This document shows positions 14,712 through 15,025 of a stretch of DNA of 15,025 nt, one piece after another. How positions within the stretch are numbered: position 1 is the stretch's first letter; each line of letters starts with the position of its first letter. The stretch lies in assembly GCA_900546835.1 (NCBI GenBank), contig UREH01000042.1:1-15025 (forward strand). The letters are read 5' to 3'. Both the position numbers and the translations under genes were made by a program. The notes beneath the pieces are model-generated. The model worked only from the letters and a program-made list of their open reading frames with translations. It was not told the origin of the DNA and did not search any database. This stretch comes from an uncultured Porphyromonadaceae bacterium (lineage in GTDB: Bacteria > Bacteroidota > Bacteroidia > Bacteroidales > Muribaculaceae).

Positions 14712-15025
14712 TTATTTCACGCGGATTTTGTCGCCGGGCTGAATTTTGCCCGACTTCACGCTGGGATTGAGTTTCTGGAGAGCCGCCACGGTGGTGCCGT
14801 TCTTTTTGGCTATGCGGGCCAGAGAGTCGCCCTTGCGCACGGTTACGGTCTTGTGCTGCTGTTGCTTCTTTTTCCTGGCTTTGTCGGCTGCGGCTTTCTT
14901 TTGTGCAGCTTTTTCGGCGGCTGCCTGTTCGGCTGCGAGGCGTTCGGCTTCGGCCTGTCGGGCGGCTTCCTGCTTGGCGTGCGAGGCCGAGAAGGCTCCT
15001 ACTACCTTGCCGGAAGCATCGGATG
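14712..15025 (-). CDS. LysM-domain protein, C-terminal 103 residues (N-terminus outside window)
   Basis: The frame is open from the right edge to a TAA at 14712-14714. The visible tail begins with a short uncharged part, then an Ala/Glu/Lys/Gln-rich, coiled-coil-like linker of about 40 residues ending in a Lys/Gln cluster. It ends in one LysM domain: Thr-Val-Arg-Lys-Gly-Asp-Ser-Leu, Ile-Ala-Lys-Lys-Asn-Gly, Leu-Gln-Lys-Leu-Asn-Pro, and Ile-Gln-Pro-Gly-Asp-Lys-Ile-Arg-Val-Lys. LysM binds peptidoglycan, so the protein probably acts in the periplasm. The missing front would decide whether it is a wall hydrolase, a transpeptidase or a structural protein. It is the first visible gene of the minus-strand operon. 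Confidence 0.88.
   Translation of the reverse strand, partial: SDASGKVVGAFSASHAKQEAARQAEAERLAAEQAAAEKAAQKKAAADKARKKKQQQHKTVTVRKGDSLARIAKKNGTTVAALQKLNPSVKSGKIQPGDKIRVK

Noticed and set aside
1..15025. CRISPR array, insertion sequence, prophage, tRNA/rRNA or defence island
   Set aside because: No regularly spaced repeats, transposase or phage proteins, tRNA-like folds or defence domains were seen.

Overview
The window looks like a chromosomal stretch from a member of the Bacteroidota, most likely Bacteroidales and perhaps Muribaculaceae-like (the family-level guess is inference). Three things point there. Two or three genes have promoter elements of the Bacteroidetes type (TAACTTTG, fitting the TAnnTTTG -7 consensus). 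Starts lack strong Shine-Dalgarno sequences. The gene orders yceD-rpmF-fabH-era-der and serB-mtaB-acyltransferase-GT2 are ones I associate with this phylum. The gene body is GC-rich, while the first ~420 bases are clearly AT-rich.

Layout. Bases 1-421 are AT-rich, non-coding as far as I can see, and carry two short tandem duplications. Next comes a small secreted protein of unknown function (473-934), followed by a long hairpin. From 1183 to 6334 runs a plus-strand housekeeping block: a YceD/DUF177 protein, ribosomal protein L32, FabH, a strong terminator, the GTPase Era, the GTPase Der and phosphatidylglycerophosphatase A. It couples ribosome assembly (YceD, L32, Era, Der) with lipid synthesis (FabH, PgpA). 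After a 241-base regulatory-looking gap comes a plus-strand pair of cation transporters (6576-10076): a PMCA-type P-type ATPase and a ZIP-family transporter. These converge, with a 22-base gap, on a minus-strand operon running from the right edge to 10099: a LysM protein (cut by the window edge), SerB, MtaB, an LpxL-like lipid A acyltransferase and a family 2 glycosyltransferase.

I see no CRISPR array, insertion sequence, tRNA/rRNA, prophage or defence system, and no clear undescribed multi-gene system. The items most worth a second look are small. (1) The era leader has three copies of an 8-mer that can form two mutually exclusive hairpins, with an upstream in-frame ATG in one loop. (2) Der has four unusual residues directly after its first Walker A lysine-serine. 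(3) A 16-bp dyad flanked by direct repeats lies upstream of the cation-transporter pair. (4) The secreted orphan gene has its promoter-like element inside its longest open frame, which decides its start.
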